Below are positions 24,351 through 31,585 of a DNA stretch of 46,843 nucleotides, in pieces. The notes below the pieces were generated by a model, which was not told where the DNA came from, did no database searches, and was given only the letters and a program-made list of their open reading frames with translations. The DNA comes from JABIBT01 sp964481835. Lineage in GTDB: Archaea; Nanobdellota; Nanobdellia; SCGC-AAA011-G17; PNOQ01. The stretch spans positions 1-46,843 of the forward strand of contig CAYZTT010000004.1 of assembly GCA_964481835.1 (NCBI GenBank), written 5' to 3'. Positions within the stretch are counted from its first letter, which is position 1. Each line of letters starts with the position of its first letter. The position numbers were made by a program, and so were the translations under genes.

Positions 24351-25319
24351 TTAGCAAGGAGTCATGGTGGCAGATAGTGGGGCGTACCATGCTTCGGCTA
24401 TTTTTTTATACCCTTCTGCGTTGGGATGAATTTCATCAGCGAAATCATCGGGGTATGTAAGTAAGTCTTCCATATCTACGAGAATCAGAGTTTTTCCATT
24501 GGCATTCCAGAAATTGGAAATTTCGTCCATCCCATCATTGTACTCAGTAACTCGAGCATTAAAATATTCATTCCCAGTGATAGTTATCTGTGCGAGCAGG
24601 ATTGTTGTGTTTTCATTAAAGTTATATACTACTTTTAGGGTATCGTTTAGCTCCCCTAGGTATTTATCTATTTCTCCACCCTTTGCTAGATCGTTGATTC
24701 CCATGAAATATAATATTGTATCTGGTGTATTTCTTGTTAATACAAAATCGTCAGGCCCAGTCATTCTCGTCCTATACCAAGAGATAATTTCCCCACTTAC
24801 TCCTTCATGGTTTAGATCCCAGTCTCCTGTTCCGTGATTATAGTCTCCTACAAAATTAAAACTATAATTTTCTGCGTTTAACATTAAGTAGAGGTCTTTT
24901 CGATACCCATCTAATGTATCTGTTCCGCTACCAAGAGTTATTGAATCCCCAAGAGGCATTATTCTTGTTGTTGTACAAATTACTTCTTCTTCAGGGGTCA
25001 AAATTGGAATTAGGAAATAAATTCCTATCCCGAGTAAAATTAGTACTAGTATTGATGCGGATATTATCAAGAATTTTTTCCCAGGCTTTGGGAGAGTAAT
25101 ATGGATCTGTTTACCTTTCGGTTTCTCTTTTGGACTATCTTTTGTTTCTTCTTTAACTTCTTCTTCCGTTTCTTCTTCTATTTGTTCTTCTTCTTCAACG
25201 GGAGCTTCGACTTTTTTCTTTGCTGGTTTTCTTTTAGAAGCACTTTTTTTTGTAGGCTTTTTTTTAGAACTCTTTCTAGGCTTTTTTGCCTTTGTTTTCT
25301 TTGCCCCTTTTTTTACCAT
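24351..25319 (-). CDS. membrane-anchored SGNH/GDSL hydrolase
   Basis: A 322-residue protein. Residues 1-70 are low complexity: Lys-rich, then Glu-rich. A membrane helix follows at about 83-106 (FLIISASILVLILLGIGIYF), then an SGNH esterase domain outside: Ser126 in LGDSITLG, the Gly block in NHEGVSG, Asn209 in MGIND, and Asp295/His298 in ADEIHPN. All four SGNH blocks are present, so it is likely an active extracellular esterase or deacetylase, perhaps acting on surface glycans (inference). It lies 26 nt behind the L31e gene in the S19e-L39e-L31e operon, an odd partner. Confidence 0.9.
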   Translation of the reverse strand: MVKKGAKKTKAKKPRKSSKKKPTKKSASKRKPAKKKVEAPVEEEEQIEEETEEEVKEETKDSPKEKPKGKQIHITLPKPGKKFLIISASILVLILLGIGIYFLIPILTPEEEVICTTTRIMPLGDSITLGSGTDTLDGYRKDLYLMLNAENYSFNFVGDYNHGTGDWDLNHEGVSGEIISWYRTRMTGPDDFVLTRNTPDTILYFMGINDLAKGGEIDKYLGELNDTLKVVYNFNENTTILLAQITITGNEYFNARVTEYNDGMDEISNFWNANGKTLILVDMEDLLTYPDDFADEIHPNAEGYKKIAEAWYAPLSATMTPC

Positions 25320-25345
25320 TACCTGTTTTTTTGGAAGGAGGCTTT

Positions 25346-25837
25346 TTAACCTTTTTGATTCTTAGAATTCTTCTTTAACGCAGCTGTTTTTGGAACTTCC
25401 TTAGTAGCTTCTTTTTTCTTTGCTAAATCTTTTGCTTTTGGGACTTTTTCTTCTTTTTTTGGGGTTTCTTTAGGTTTTTCCTTAACCTTTGGCACTTCTG
25501 CTGTTTTTTGCTCTTCTTTTACTTCTGGAGATTTTTCTTCTACTTTTTTCTTCTTGCCCTTTACTTCTTCTTCAACTTTTACTTCCTCTGGGGCACCAAT
25601 TAATTCAACTTTAACTTTATCTTCTTCTTTGACTACCTTAACAGAAACTTTTGAGGGAGGGTTTTTTGGACCGTTTTTCCAAATTTCCTCGTTTAGATAT
25701 TTTCCAAGAACTACATTTTCGGTTTTCATATGTTTTTTTATGAATGCCTTTATTTCCCTAATTGATTTGGAAGCCCTTTTGTATCGTGGAGCTTTTTGAA
25801 ATCCTTTTCTTAGAGGGATGTTGTAGGTTCTTTCCAT
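25346..25837 (-). CDS. rpl31e: ribosomal protein L31e with long Lys/Glu-rich extension
   Basis: A 163-residue protein. Residues 1-85 are L31e (ERTYNIPLRKGFQKAPRYKR, KNPPSKVSVKVV), a component of the large subunit near the tunnel exit. Residues about 86-163 are a Lys/Glu/Pro-rich low-complexity tail (e.g. KEKPKETPKKEEKVPK) not found in ordinary L31e of about 85-100 residues. The downstream SGNH hydrolase gene begins with a similar Lys/Glu stretch. It lies in the operon S19e-L39e-L31e with 2-nt gaps. Confidence 0.93.
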   Translation of the reverse strand: MERTYNIPLRKGFQKAPRYKRASKSIREIKAFIKKHMKTENVVLGKYLNEEIWKNGPKNPPSKVSVKVVKEEDKVKVELIGAPEEVKVEEEVKGKKKKVEEKSPEVKEEQKTAEVPKVKEKPKETPKKEEKVPKAKDLAKKKEATKEVPKTAALKKNSKNQKG

Positions 25838-25839
25838 TT

Positions 25840-26013
25840 TTACTCTCCAGTCTTAGTTCTTCTCCAACTTCTTTTTTTAGAAGTGAATGCAGAAGGATGT
25901 ATTTTTTTGCCAACCCCGGCTACCTTAGGGACTATCCAGAATGGTGCCCATTTTGTTTGTCTGCCTTTTTTAGCTAGACGTAACTTTTTTCCAAGAGGTT
26001 TGTATCTTGCCAT
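25840..26013 (-). CDS. rpl39e: ribosomal protein L39e
   Basis: A 57-residue basic protein: MARYKPLGKKLRLAKKGRQT at the start, KWAPFWIVPK in the middle and SKKRSWRRTK near the end. This matches L39e, the small rRNA-binding protein lining the exit tunnel. It lies 2 nt after S19e and 2 nt before L31e; L39e-L31e adjacency is a known archaeal arrangement. Confidence 0.95.
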   Translation of the reverse strand: MARYKPLGKKLRLAKKGRQTKWAPFWIVPKVAGVGKKIHPSAFTSKKRSWRRTKTGE

Positions 26014-26015
26014 TT

Positions 26016-26426
26016 TTATTTTGATGATTTGTCTAAAAATGATTTTCCTTTGGCTGTGAGGACCCTTCCTTTGTGGGCTCCTTTTGCTGTTTGTTCTATG
26101 AACCCTGCCTTTTCTAATTGTTGCAGGATTTTTCTTATGATATTGCCTGAAGCATCGAATCTTTTGCCTGGCTTATGGCCTCTGTTCTTTTTTCCGCCAT
26201 ATTTTTTTCTTAGCTTGTTTACTCCTACCGGACCAAGTCTAGAGATCTTTTTCATTATTGAAGCAGACCGAACGTACCACCAATCTTGATCTACTGGGGG
26301 CCTCTCTCTACTTGTGCCGGTCTTAACAAATTCAGACCATTTTGGAGCTTGAATTTCTGGGACTTTTTTTAGAGCTTCGGCTGTTTTTTCAATTACTTTT
26401 CCAGTGCCTAAGTCGTTAATTTTCAT
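26016..26426 (-). CDS. rps19e: ribosomal protein S19e
   Basis: A 136-residue small-subunit protein with the S19e features PPVDQDWWYVRSASIMKKI, GPVGVNKLRKKYGGKKNRG and the winged-helix end with ASGNIIRKILQQLEKAGFIE. It is needed for late 30S maturation in homologous systems. First gene of the ribosomal operon; TATA box at 26447-26456 upstream of ATG 26426. Confidence 0.95.
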   Translation of the reverse strand: MKINDLGTGKVIEKTAEALKKVPEIQAPKWSEFVKTGTSRERPPVDQDWWYVRSASIMKKISRLGPVGVNKLRKKYGGKKNRGHKPGKRFDASGNIIRKILQQLEKAGFIEQTAKGAHKGRVLTAKGKSFLDKSSK

Positions 26427-26446
26427 ATCACTTGGAGAAATTAGGC

Positions 26447-26456
26447 TATTTAAAAA
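26447..26456 (-). promoter_or_regulatory. TATA box for the S19e-L39e-L31e operon
   Basis: The minus strand reads tttttaaata, 21-30 nt before the S19e ATG; leaderless or very short leader expected. Confidence 0.65.
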
Positions 26457-26466
26457 GGTTTCTATA

Positions 26467-26480
26467 GAAAAAAGAAGAAA
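26467..26480 (-). terminator. poly-T terminator behind the pilin-like gene
   Basis: The minus strand reads tttcttcttttttc right after the stop codon at 26481; similar in style to the other two terminators in this region. Confidence 0.6.
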
Positions 26481-26981
26481 TTAAGTTATTTCTATTAGGA
26501 ATACCTCAGACTCTGCACCTACACTGCTTGTAGCGGTAACAGTTGCAGAATAAGTTTCTCCTTCTGGGATGTTACTTGGTACCTTTATCCCAAATGGTAT
26601 GCCCTTTCTTTCTCCTGCATTTACAACCACTCCAGTTGGTAAAATAAACTCTACCCCTGCAGCCAATGCATCACTTGTGACTGAAAGAGAATAGGTGGTT
26701 TGCGCAGCAGGATCAGTAGCAAAATATTGTACTCCTGCATAGACTTCAGTGAATTTTCCATGTTTTGCCTTTATTGAGTATCCTGAGACATAAAACGTGT
26801 CATCAGGAGCCATATCCCTTTGGATCACTTCTTGTGCAACCCTAAAAGATTCATCGGTTAGATCCCCTACTTGGCCAAACGTGTTCTTTACCCAGACTAG
26901 GCCCAGGCTTAATAGGGTGACTCCAATAATAATTATGATAATTGTTGTCATAGAAATCTCAATTGCAGCTTTCTTGTTCAT
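26481..26981 (-). CDS. archaellin/pilin-like protein with class III signal-like N-terminus
   Basis: A 166-residue protein: a short basic start MNKKAAIEIS, then one long hydrophobic helix (MTTIIIIIIGVTLLSLGLVW) and an extracellular beta-rich domain of about 120 residues ending SEVFLIEIT. Basic residues, then A-x-E, then a helix of about 20 residues is the layout of archaeal prepilins cleaved after the basic residues. The body looks like an Ig-like domain (FGIKVPSNIPEGETYSATVT). It has a Shine-Dalgarno site, a TATA box and a poly-T terminator, and stands alone, which suits an abundant filament subunit. No pilus-assembly gene is adjacent, so the filament role is inference. Confidence 0.72.
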   Translation of the reverse strand: MNKKAAIEISMTTIIIIIIGVTLLSLGLVWVKNTFGQVGDLTDESFRVAQEVIQRDMAPDDTFYVSGYSIKAKHGKFTEVYAGVQYFATDPAAQTTYSLSVTSDALAAGVEFILPTGVVVNAGERKGIPFGIKVPSNIPEGETYSATVTATSSVGAESEVFLIEIT

Positions 26982-26983
26982 TA

Positions 26984-26991
26984 TATCACCT
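26984..26991 (-). promoter_or_regulatory. Shine-Dalgarno site of the pilin-like gene
   Basis: aggtgata on the minus strand, directly before the start at 26981. Because the TATA box predicts a very short leader, this site may sit at the extreme 5' end of the mRNA. Confidence 0.5.
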
Positions 26992-27010
26992 AATTCTTTT
27001 TTGGAGTATT

Positions 27011-27020
27011 TTTTTATAAA
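27011..27020 (-). promoter_or_regulatory. TATA box for the pilin-like gene
   Basis: tttataaaaa on the minus strand, 30-39 nt before ATG 26981; it partly abuts the stop codon of the upstream lipoprotein gene. Confidence 0.6.
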
Positions 27021-27025
27021 TGTTT

Positions 27026-28120
27026 TTATTCTATTGTGAATTCGGTTCGCTCAGGTTGCCCATTATATCCGTTACATAGGGGGGCATCTTCAGACCAAGT
27101 CCAGAAAGTATCGTCAAGATAAAGCATCATTGTAGAATATTCTCCCGGGGGCAGATTTGTATAATCTTTGTAAAATGTGTGGCTATCTGTGCTTACAACT
27201 GTGTCTAATTGATTTCCATCTCCATCAATTAAATCAAATTGATACCAAATATCTGAGCTAGAGGTGGGTCCAAGACAAGGAATTGTTGCATCCTCAATTA
27301 CTCCATGCTGAGGATTTTCATAAACGGATCTATCTGAAACCCTCATCCGGACCCTTGCTGTCCTACCATCCACTTCCACTTCATTTCGGCTTAAGTAGGG
27401 TTGGTTACTAGGGTACCTTAGATGTAAATCGGTAGTTATTGGAGGATCATCTAAAACTACATCGGTGAGTATGTAGTGGTCCCAATTGTTTTCCCGGAGG
27501 TATTCTTCGAATTCTAATCCATCTGTATGTCCTATTAGTTCTAGTACATTTCCTGCTATACTCACTACCCATTCTAACCCAATGTAAAGGAGGATTCCAT
27601 CTACTATGGAGTAAGCTCCCAAGGCGCATTCTCCAGAGGTAGTCCTATCATATGTGTTACAATTTCCCCTATCTTGATTGGCTTCTAGTAAATCTTTTGA
27701 AAATTTAAAAAGTAGGTCTGATAGTTCTTGGTTCCTTGTGATTCTGACATCACATTCATCATCAGTTTTGTTTTTTAGTGTTAGGGTGTCTGTCCCTGCT
27801 GATCCAGAGATTGAGAAAGATGAAAAATATTCTCCTTCTGGTGTCATGAATGCATGATATTCTCCATCTGTAAAATATGTTATTGGAGAATTGGCTATTG
27901 GTTGGCCAGATTCATTTTGTAATCTTGCTGGCTTTCCTGTACTAAATTCGATTGCCCCTTCTTCATTGGTTGTTTCTGTCTCGATTACTAACCCTTGTGG
28001 ATCTGTCGGGGTTTCATTTGGGGAGGAAGGACCTTTCTTTGAACAGGCTGTTGTTCCTGTTACTCCTGCCACCATCAGCCAGAGTATTAAATCTTCTAGT
28101 TTTTTTGGCAATTTAAGCAT
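27026..28120 (-). CDS. putative lipoprotein of unknown function
   Basis: A 364-residue secreted protein. The N-terminus (LEDLILWLMVAGVTGTTAC) is a signal sequence with a lipobox-like TTAC and then a Ser/Pro/Thr linker (SKKGPSSPNETPTDP), suggesting lipid anchoring; the lipobox lacks the usual Leu at -3, so this is not certain. An Ig-like start (PARLQNESGQPIANSPITYF) is followed by a helical segment with a hydrophobic stretch (YSIVDGILLYIGLEWVVSIA) and a C-terminal beta domain with conserved-looking Cys pairs. No enzyme motif is recognised. It lies just downstream of tRNA-Phe with its own TATA box at 28141-28150. Confidence 0.78.
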   Translation of the reverse strand: MLKLPKKLEDLILWLMVAGVTGTTACSKKGPSSPNETPTDPQGLVIETETTNEEGAIEFSTGKPARLQNESGQPIANSPITYFTDGEYHAFMTPEGEYFSSFSISGSAGTDTLTLKNKTDDECDVRITRNQELSDLLFKFSKDLLEANQDRGNCNTYDRTTSGECALGAYSIVDGILLYIGLEWVVSIAGNVLELIGHTDGLEFEEYLRENNWDHYILTDVVLDDPPITTDLHLRYPSNQPYLSRNEVEVDGRTARVRMRVSDRSVYENPQHGVIEDATIPCLGPTSSSDIWYQFDLIDGDGNQLDTVVSTDSHTFYKDYTNLPPGEYSTMMLYLDDTFWTWSEDAPLCNGYNGQPERTEFTIE

Positions 28121-28140
28121 AAAATTAGTAGAATAGGAGA

Positions 28141-28150
28141 ATTTTTAATG
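28141..28150 (-). promoter_or_regulatory. TATA box for the lipoprotein gene
   Basis: cattaaaaat on the minus strand, 21-30 nt before ATG 28120; leaderless spacing. Confidence 0.5.
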
Positions 28151-28162
28151 ATTTTGAAAAGA

Positions 28163-28236
28163 TGGGACGAGGGGGATTTGAACCCCCGACACCTAGATCT
28201 TCAGTCTAGTGCTCTCCCAGGCTGAGCTACCGTCCC
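28163..28236 (-). tRNA. tRNA-Phe (GAA)
   Basis: A 74-nt cloverleaf on the minus strand. Acceptor GGGACGG pairs with TCGTCCC (one G-U), discriminator A; D arm GCTC...GAGC; anticodon stem CTAGA/TCTAG around loop CTGAAGA, so the anticodon is GAA (Phe); T arm GGGGG-TTCAAAT-CCCCC. There is no intron and the CCA end is not encoded (A is followed by TCTTTTC, which also offers a T-rich stop). A TATA box lies 25-34 nt upstream. Confidence 0.96.
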
Positions 28237-28260
28237 AAGACATTTGAATGTTCTAATTTC

Positions 28261-28270
28261 GTATTTAAAT
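28261..28270 (-). promoter_or_regulatory. TATA box for tRNA-Phe
   Basis: The minus strand reads atttaaatac, 25-34 nt before the tRNA 5' end, the standard archaeal spacing. Confidence 0.7.
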
Positions 28271-28300
28271 GTTTCGACATACATTTTCTGGTACTGCAAA

Positions 28301-28309
28301 TATTTAAAA
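28301..28309 (+). promoter_or_regulatory. TATA box for the metallo-beta-lactamase-fold gene
   Basis: tatttaaaa lies 31-39 nt before the proposed start at 28340, so transcription should begin only a few nucleotides before that codon. It shares a short divergent gap with the tRNA-Phe promoter. Confidence 0.55.
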
Positions 28310-28339
28310 GTGAATAAGGGTTTTCCTTATTGAGTTAAA

Positions 28340-29158
28340 ATTGAGCCGTACGAAATAACCTTTCTGGGAACGGCCGGAGGCTCAATTGCCGTTAATAAAC
28401 AATTAAGGGCCTCTGGGGGAATAATACTAAGGGCAGGTGGTATTCAGTTTCACTTAGACCCGGGTCCCGGCGCACTACTTAAGTCAAGGGATTGCGGGGT
28501 GAACATACGAGGAAATAATGTTTTACTGTGTAGCCATAATCACATAAGCCATTGCAATGATATGAATATCATTATTGATGCGATGACACATTCTGGAATT
28601 GATAACATAGGAATTGTTATTGGAAGTAAATCTGTTTTGCAAGGCAGGGAGAATGATCGTCCATATGTAACTCGAAAACATAGGCAAAGGGTGAGCAAGA
28701 TCCTCGCATTGGAGCCTGGAAATGTTGTTAAATTTGGAAATAATGTTGAATTGAGAACTATAAAGACTAAACACTCTGATGAGACTGCAATCGGGTTTAA
28801 GATTTTTTGTGATAAATTTGTGGTTGGCTACTCTGCAGATACAGCCTATTTTGAAGGACTGGTAGCAGAATTAAAAGGAAGCGATATTTTGATATTAAAT
28901 GTTTTGAGGCCATTTGGGTATAAAGATGAAAATAACTTAAGCTCAGATGATGCAGTTCGGATTATCAAAGAAGTAAAACCCAATTTAGCGATAATTACTC
29001 ATTTTGGCCAGAAGATGTTGGAACAGAATCCAATCTATCAAGCGAGAGAGATACAGAGGCTAACAAATATACAGACAATTGCAGCAAGAGATGGAATGAG
29101 CATTAACCCCAATACGTATTCTGTTTCTTTGAAACATAGAAATCTCCAGTTACATTAG
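28340..29158 (+). CDS. metallo-beta-lactamase-fold hydrolase, apparent non-ATG start
   Basis: About 272 residues. The fold begins with EITFLGTAGGSIAV and HLDPGPGALL, both upstream of the first ordinary start (GTG 28499), so the gene must begin earlier. The in-frame TGA at 28331 leaves only ATT 28340 or ATA 28355 as starts, unless an upstream sequence error exists. The metal motif HxHxDH appears as SHNHISHCND: His66, His68 and His71 are kept but the Asp is Ser70. Other ligand-like residues remain: His in TKHSDE, Asp in YSADTAYF, and His in ITHFG. The overall similarity is to archaeal MBL-fold proteins with SHRHLDH. Substrate unknown; with the Asp missing, the metal site may be altered or the enzyme inactive. 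Confidence 0.78.
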   Translation: MEPYEITFLGTAGGSIAVNKQLRASGGIILRAGGIQFHLDPGPGALLKSRDCGVNIRGNNVLLCSHNHISHCNDMNIIIDAMTHSGIDNIGIVIGSKSVLQGRENDRPYVTRKHRQRVSKILALEPGNVVKFGNNVELRTIKTKHSDETAIGFKIFCDKFVVGYSADTAYFEGLVAELKGSDILILNVLRPFGYKDENNLSSDDAVRIIKEVKPNLAIITHFGQKMLEQNPIYQAREIQRLTNIQTIAARDGMSINPNTYSVSLKHRNLQLH

Positions 29159-29162
29159 AAAG

Positions 29163-29172
29163 GTTTAAATAA
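29163..29172 (+). promoter_or_regulatory. TATA box for the valS-aRF1 operon
   Basis: gtttaaataa lies 25-34 nt before ATG 29197; leaderless spacing. Confidence 0.65.
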
Positions 29173-29196
29173 AAAGTTTGAGCGTTTATTTTTGTT

Positions 29197-31584
29197 ATGG
29201 AATTGCCTAAAAAATATGATTTTAAAGAAGTAGAGAAGAAATGGAATAGCTATTGGGCAAAGGAAGAAATTTACAAATTCGATACAAAAAGTAAAAAACC
29301 TATCTATACTATTGATGTTCCTCCGCCATATGCTTCGGCAGGCCATTTGCATGTAGGCCATGCCCTACACTATACCCAGTTTGAGATCACTGCGCGGCTT
29401 AAAAGGATGCAAGGGTTTAATGTTCATTTCGCACCTTGTTTTGATAATAACGGCTTGCCTACTGAAAAATATGTCGAAGAAAAATTTAAGATTGATAAGT
29501 CTTCAGTTAAAAGGGCAGATTTCATAAAGCTCTGTAGGGAAGAGTCTGCTAAGGTAGAAAAGGCATATGCGGATCAAGTTTTTAAGAGGCTGGGGCATAG
29601 TTATGATTGGTCTTTGTTGTATACTACTATTGGTCCGGAAGCTCAACGAGTTTCCCAAACTTCTTTTTTGAGATTGGTTGATAGTGGAGATTGTTACCGA
29701 AATGAGGAGCCCACTATTTGGTGTACCCACCATCAAACTGCGCTTGCACAAGCGGAGGTCGAGGATTTGGAGAGAGATACAAAATTGAATTATGTCCACT
29801 TTGATTCTGGGAAAGGCAAGTTAGAAATTGCAACTACGAGGCCAGAATTACTTTCTAGCTGTGTTGGGATTTTTGTTCATCCGGATGATAAGAGATATAA
29901 AAAGCTAGTGGGGAAAAAAGCGAAAGTTCCCCTATTTGATTACGATGTTCCCATACTCAAGGATGAGAAGGTGGACATGGAATTTGGATCTGGGGTAGTC
30001 ATGATTTGCACGTTTGGAGATAATACTGATATTGAGTGGTGGAAGAAACACAAATTGCCTTTGAAGATTTCTATCGATGAAGATGGGACTTTGAATAAGA
30101 ATGCTGGAAAATACAAAGGCTTGGGGTTGAAGAAAGCCCGTGAAAAAATATTGGAAGATCTGGATAAAGAAAAAAGGTTAATCAAACAAGAAAAATTACA
30201 TCAAACTGTTGGAAGTTGTTGGAGATGCTCTACTCCGGTTGAGTACATCGTTACCAAGCAATGGTTCATTAATACTTTAAAATATAAGAAACAGTTGATT
30301 AATCAAGGCAAGAAGGTTAATTGGTATCCTAGTTTTTTCTTTAAAAGATATGAAAATTGGGTCAAGAATCTTAATTGGGATTGGTGTATCTCAAGACAGA
30401 GATATTATGGCGTTCCGATTCCGGTTTGGTATTGTAAGAAATGTGGGGGTGCGAATTTTCCTGATGAAAAAGATTTACCGATTGATCCAACCAAAGATAA
30501 ACCAAAAAAGAAATGTAAATGTGGTTCTAATGACTTTATTCCTGAACAGGATGTTTTTGACACATGGATGACTTCTAGTATGAGTCCCCAGATATCTTCT
30601 AGATGGCTGGAAAAACCAAAAGAATTTAGCAAGAAATTTCCCAATAGTTTGAGACCGCAAAGCCATGATATTATTAGGACTTGGGCTTTTTATACGATCT
30701 TGAAATCTTATTTACATGACAAAACGATTCCTTGGAAAGATATATCTATCGGAACATTTGTTTTAGATAGTAGTGGAAGGGGGATGAGTAAGAGTAAGGG
30801 AAATGTAGTTTGGGCAGATGAGATATTAGATAAGCACTCTGTAGATGCATTTAGATATTGGGTTGGAACCGCAAGCTATGGGAGCGATGTTTTATTTAAG
30901 GATCAGGAAGTGGTTTCTGGGGAAAAAACTGTCACTAAATTGTGGAATGCTTCAAAGTTTGCAATTATGCATTTGGATGGGTTTGATGGTAAAAAGCCTA
31001 AGAATTTAGAATTAATTGATTTAGCAATGCTTTCGAGATTGAATGAACTAAGTAAGGATGCGATTGAGAAATTTGATAATTTTGAATATGGGAAAGCAAA
31101 CCAGGAAATCTATAATTTATTTTGGAATACTTTTTGCGATAATTATTTAGAGATTGTTAAAGATAGACTGTATAATCCTGACAGGCGAGGGGAAGGAAGT
31201 AAAAAGAGTGCCCAATATGTTTTGTATCAAACCTTACTCGGGTTACTAAAATTATTTGCCCCCACTATGCCTTACATTACTGAAGAGATTTATCATTTAT
31301 ATTTTGATAAAATTGAGAAAGAGAAAAGCATACACCTCTCAGAATGGCCGAAGTTTGATAAAAAATTAAAAAGTGAAGCCGCTGAAAAAACATGGGATAA
31401 ATTTATTGAGGTATTGGGCAAGGTTAGAGAGACCAAGGCGAAACATAATAAATCGTTGAAACATGAGATTGTATTAACTATTCCTAATGAAGATATGGAA
31501 ACATTGAGGTTGGTTTTGGATGATTTGAAGGCAGTTACAAAAGCGAAAGAGATTTTAGTTGGTAAGTTTAACATTTCTTTGTAA
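29197..31584 (+). CDS. valS: valyl-tRNA synthetase
   Basis: A 795-residue class Ia aminoacyl-tRNA synthetase charging tRNA-Val. The HIGH motif is HLHVGH (50-55) in the ValS-typical context VPPPYASAGHLHVGHAL; FDNNGLPTEK follows; the editing CP1 domain has TTRPELL; the KMSKS motif is GMSKSKGN (529-536). A zinc-knuckle-like CKKCGG..CKCGS is inserted in the middle, as in several archaeal enzymes. The C-terminal anticodon-binding region is present and short, without a long bacterial-type coiled coil. ATG 29197 has a TATA box; aRF1 follows after 1 nt. Confidence 0.95.
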   Translation: MELPKKYDFKEVEKKWNSYWAKEEIYKFDTKSKKPIYTIDVPPPYASAGHLHVGHALHYTQFEITARLKRMQGFNVHFAPCFDNNGLPTEKYVEEKFKIDKSSVKRADFIKLCREESAKVEKAYADQVFKRLGHSYDWSLLYTTIGPEAQRVSQTSFLRLVDSGDCYRNEEPTIWCTHHQTALAQAEVEDLERDTKLNYVHFDSGKGKLEIATTRPELLSSCVGIFVHPDDKRYKKLVGKKAKVPLFDYDVPILKDEKVDMEFGSGVVMICTFGDNTDIEWWKKHKLPLKISIDEDGTLNKNAGKYKGLGLKKAREKILEDLDKEKRLIKQEKLHQTVGSCWRCSTPVEYIVTKQWFINTLKYKKQLINQGKKVNWYPSFFFKRYENWVKNLNWDWCISRQRYYGVPIPVWYCKKCGGANFPDEKDLPIDPTKDKPKKKCKCGSNDFIPEQDVFDTWMTSSMSPQISSRWLEKPKEFSKKFPNSLRPQSHDIIRTWAFYTILKSYLHDKTIPWKDISIGTFVLDSSGRGMSKSKGNVVWADEILDKHSVDAFRYWVGTASYGSDVLFKDQEVVSGEKTVTKLWNASKFAIMHLDGFDGKKPKNLELIDLAMLSRLNELSKDAIEKFDNFEYGKANQEIYNLFWNTFCDNYLEIVKDRLYNPDRRGEGSKKSAQYVLYQTLLGLLKLFAPTMPYITEEIYHLYFDKIEKEKSIHLSEWPKFDKKLKSEAAEKTWDKFIEVLGKVRETKAKHNKSLKHEIVLTIPNEDMETLRLVLDDLKAVTKAKEILVGKFNISL

Positions 31585-31585
31585 G

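Noticed and set aside
25762..25977. Plus-strand frame opposite L39e/L31e
   Set aside because: Antisense to two certain ribosomal protein genes.
28331..28499. Frameshift or pseudogene at the start of the MBL gene
   Set aside because: The conserved N-terminus is reached in one frame without indels; only an ordinary start codon is missing, so a non-ATG start is simpler than a broken gene.
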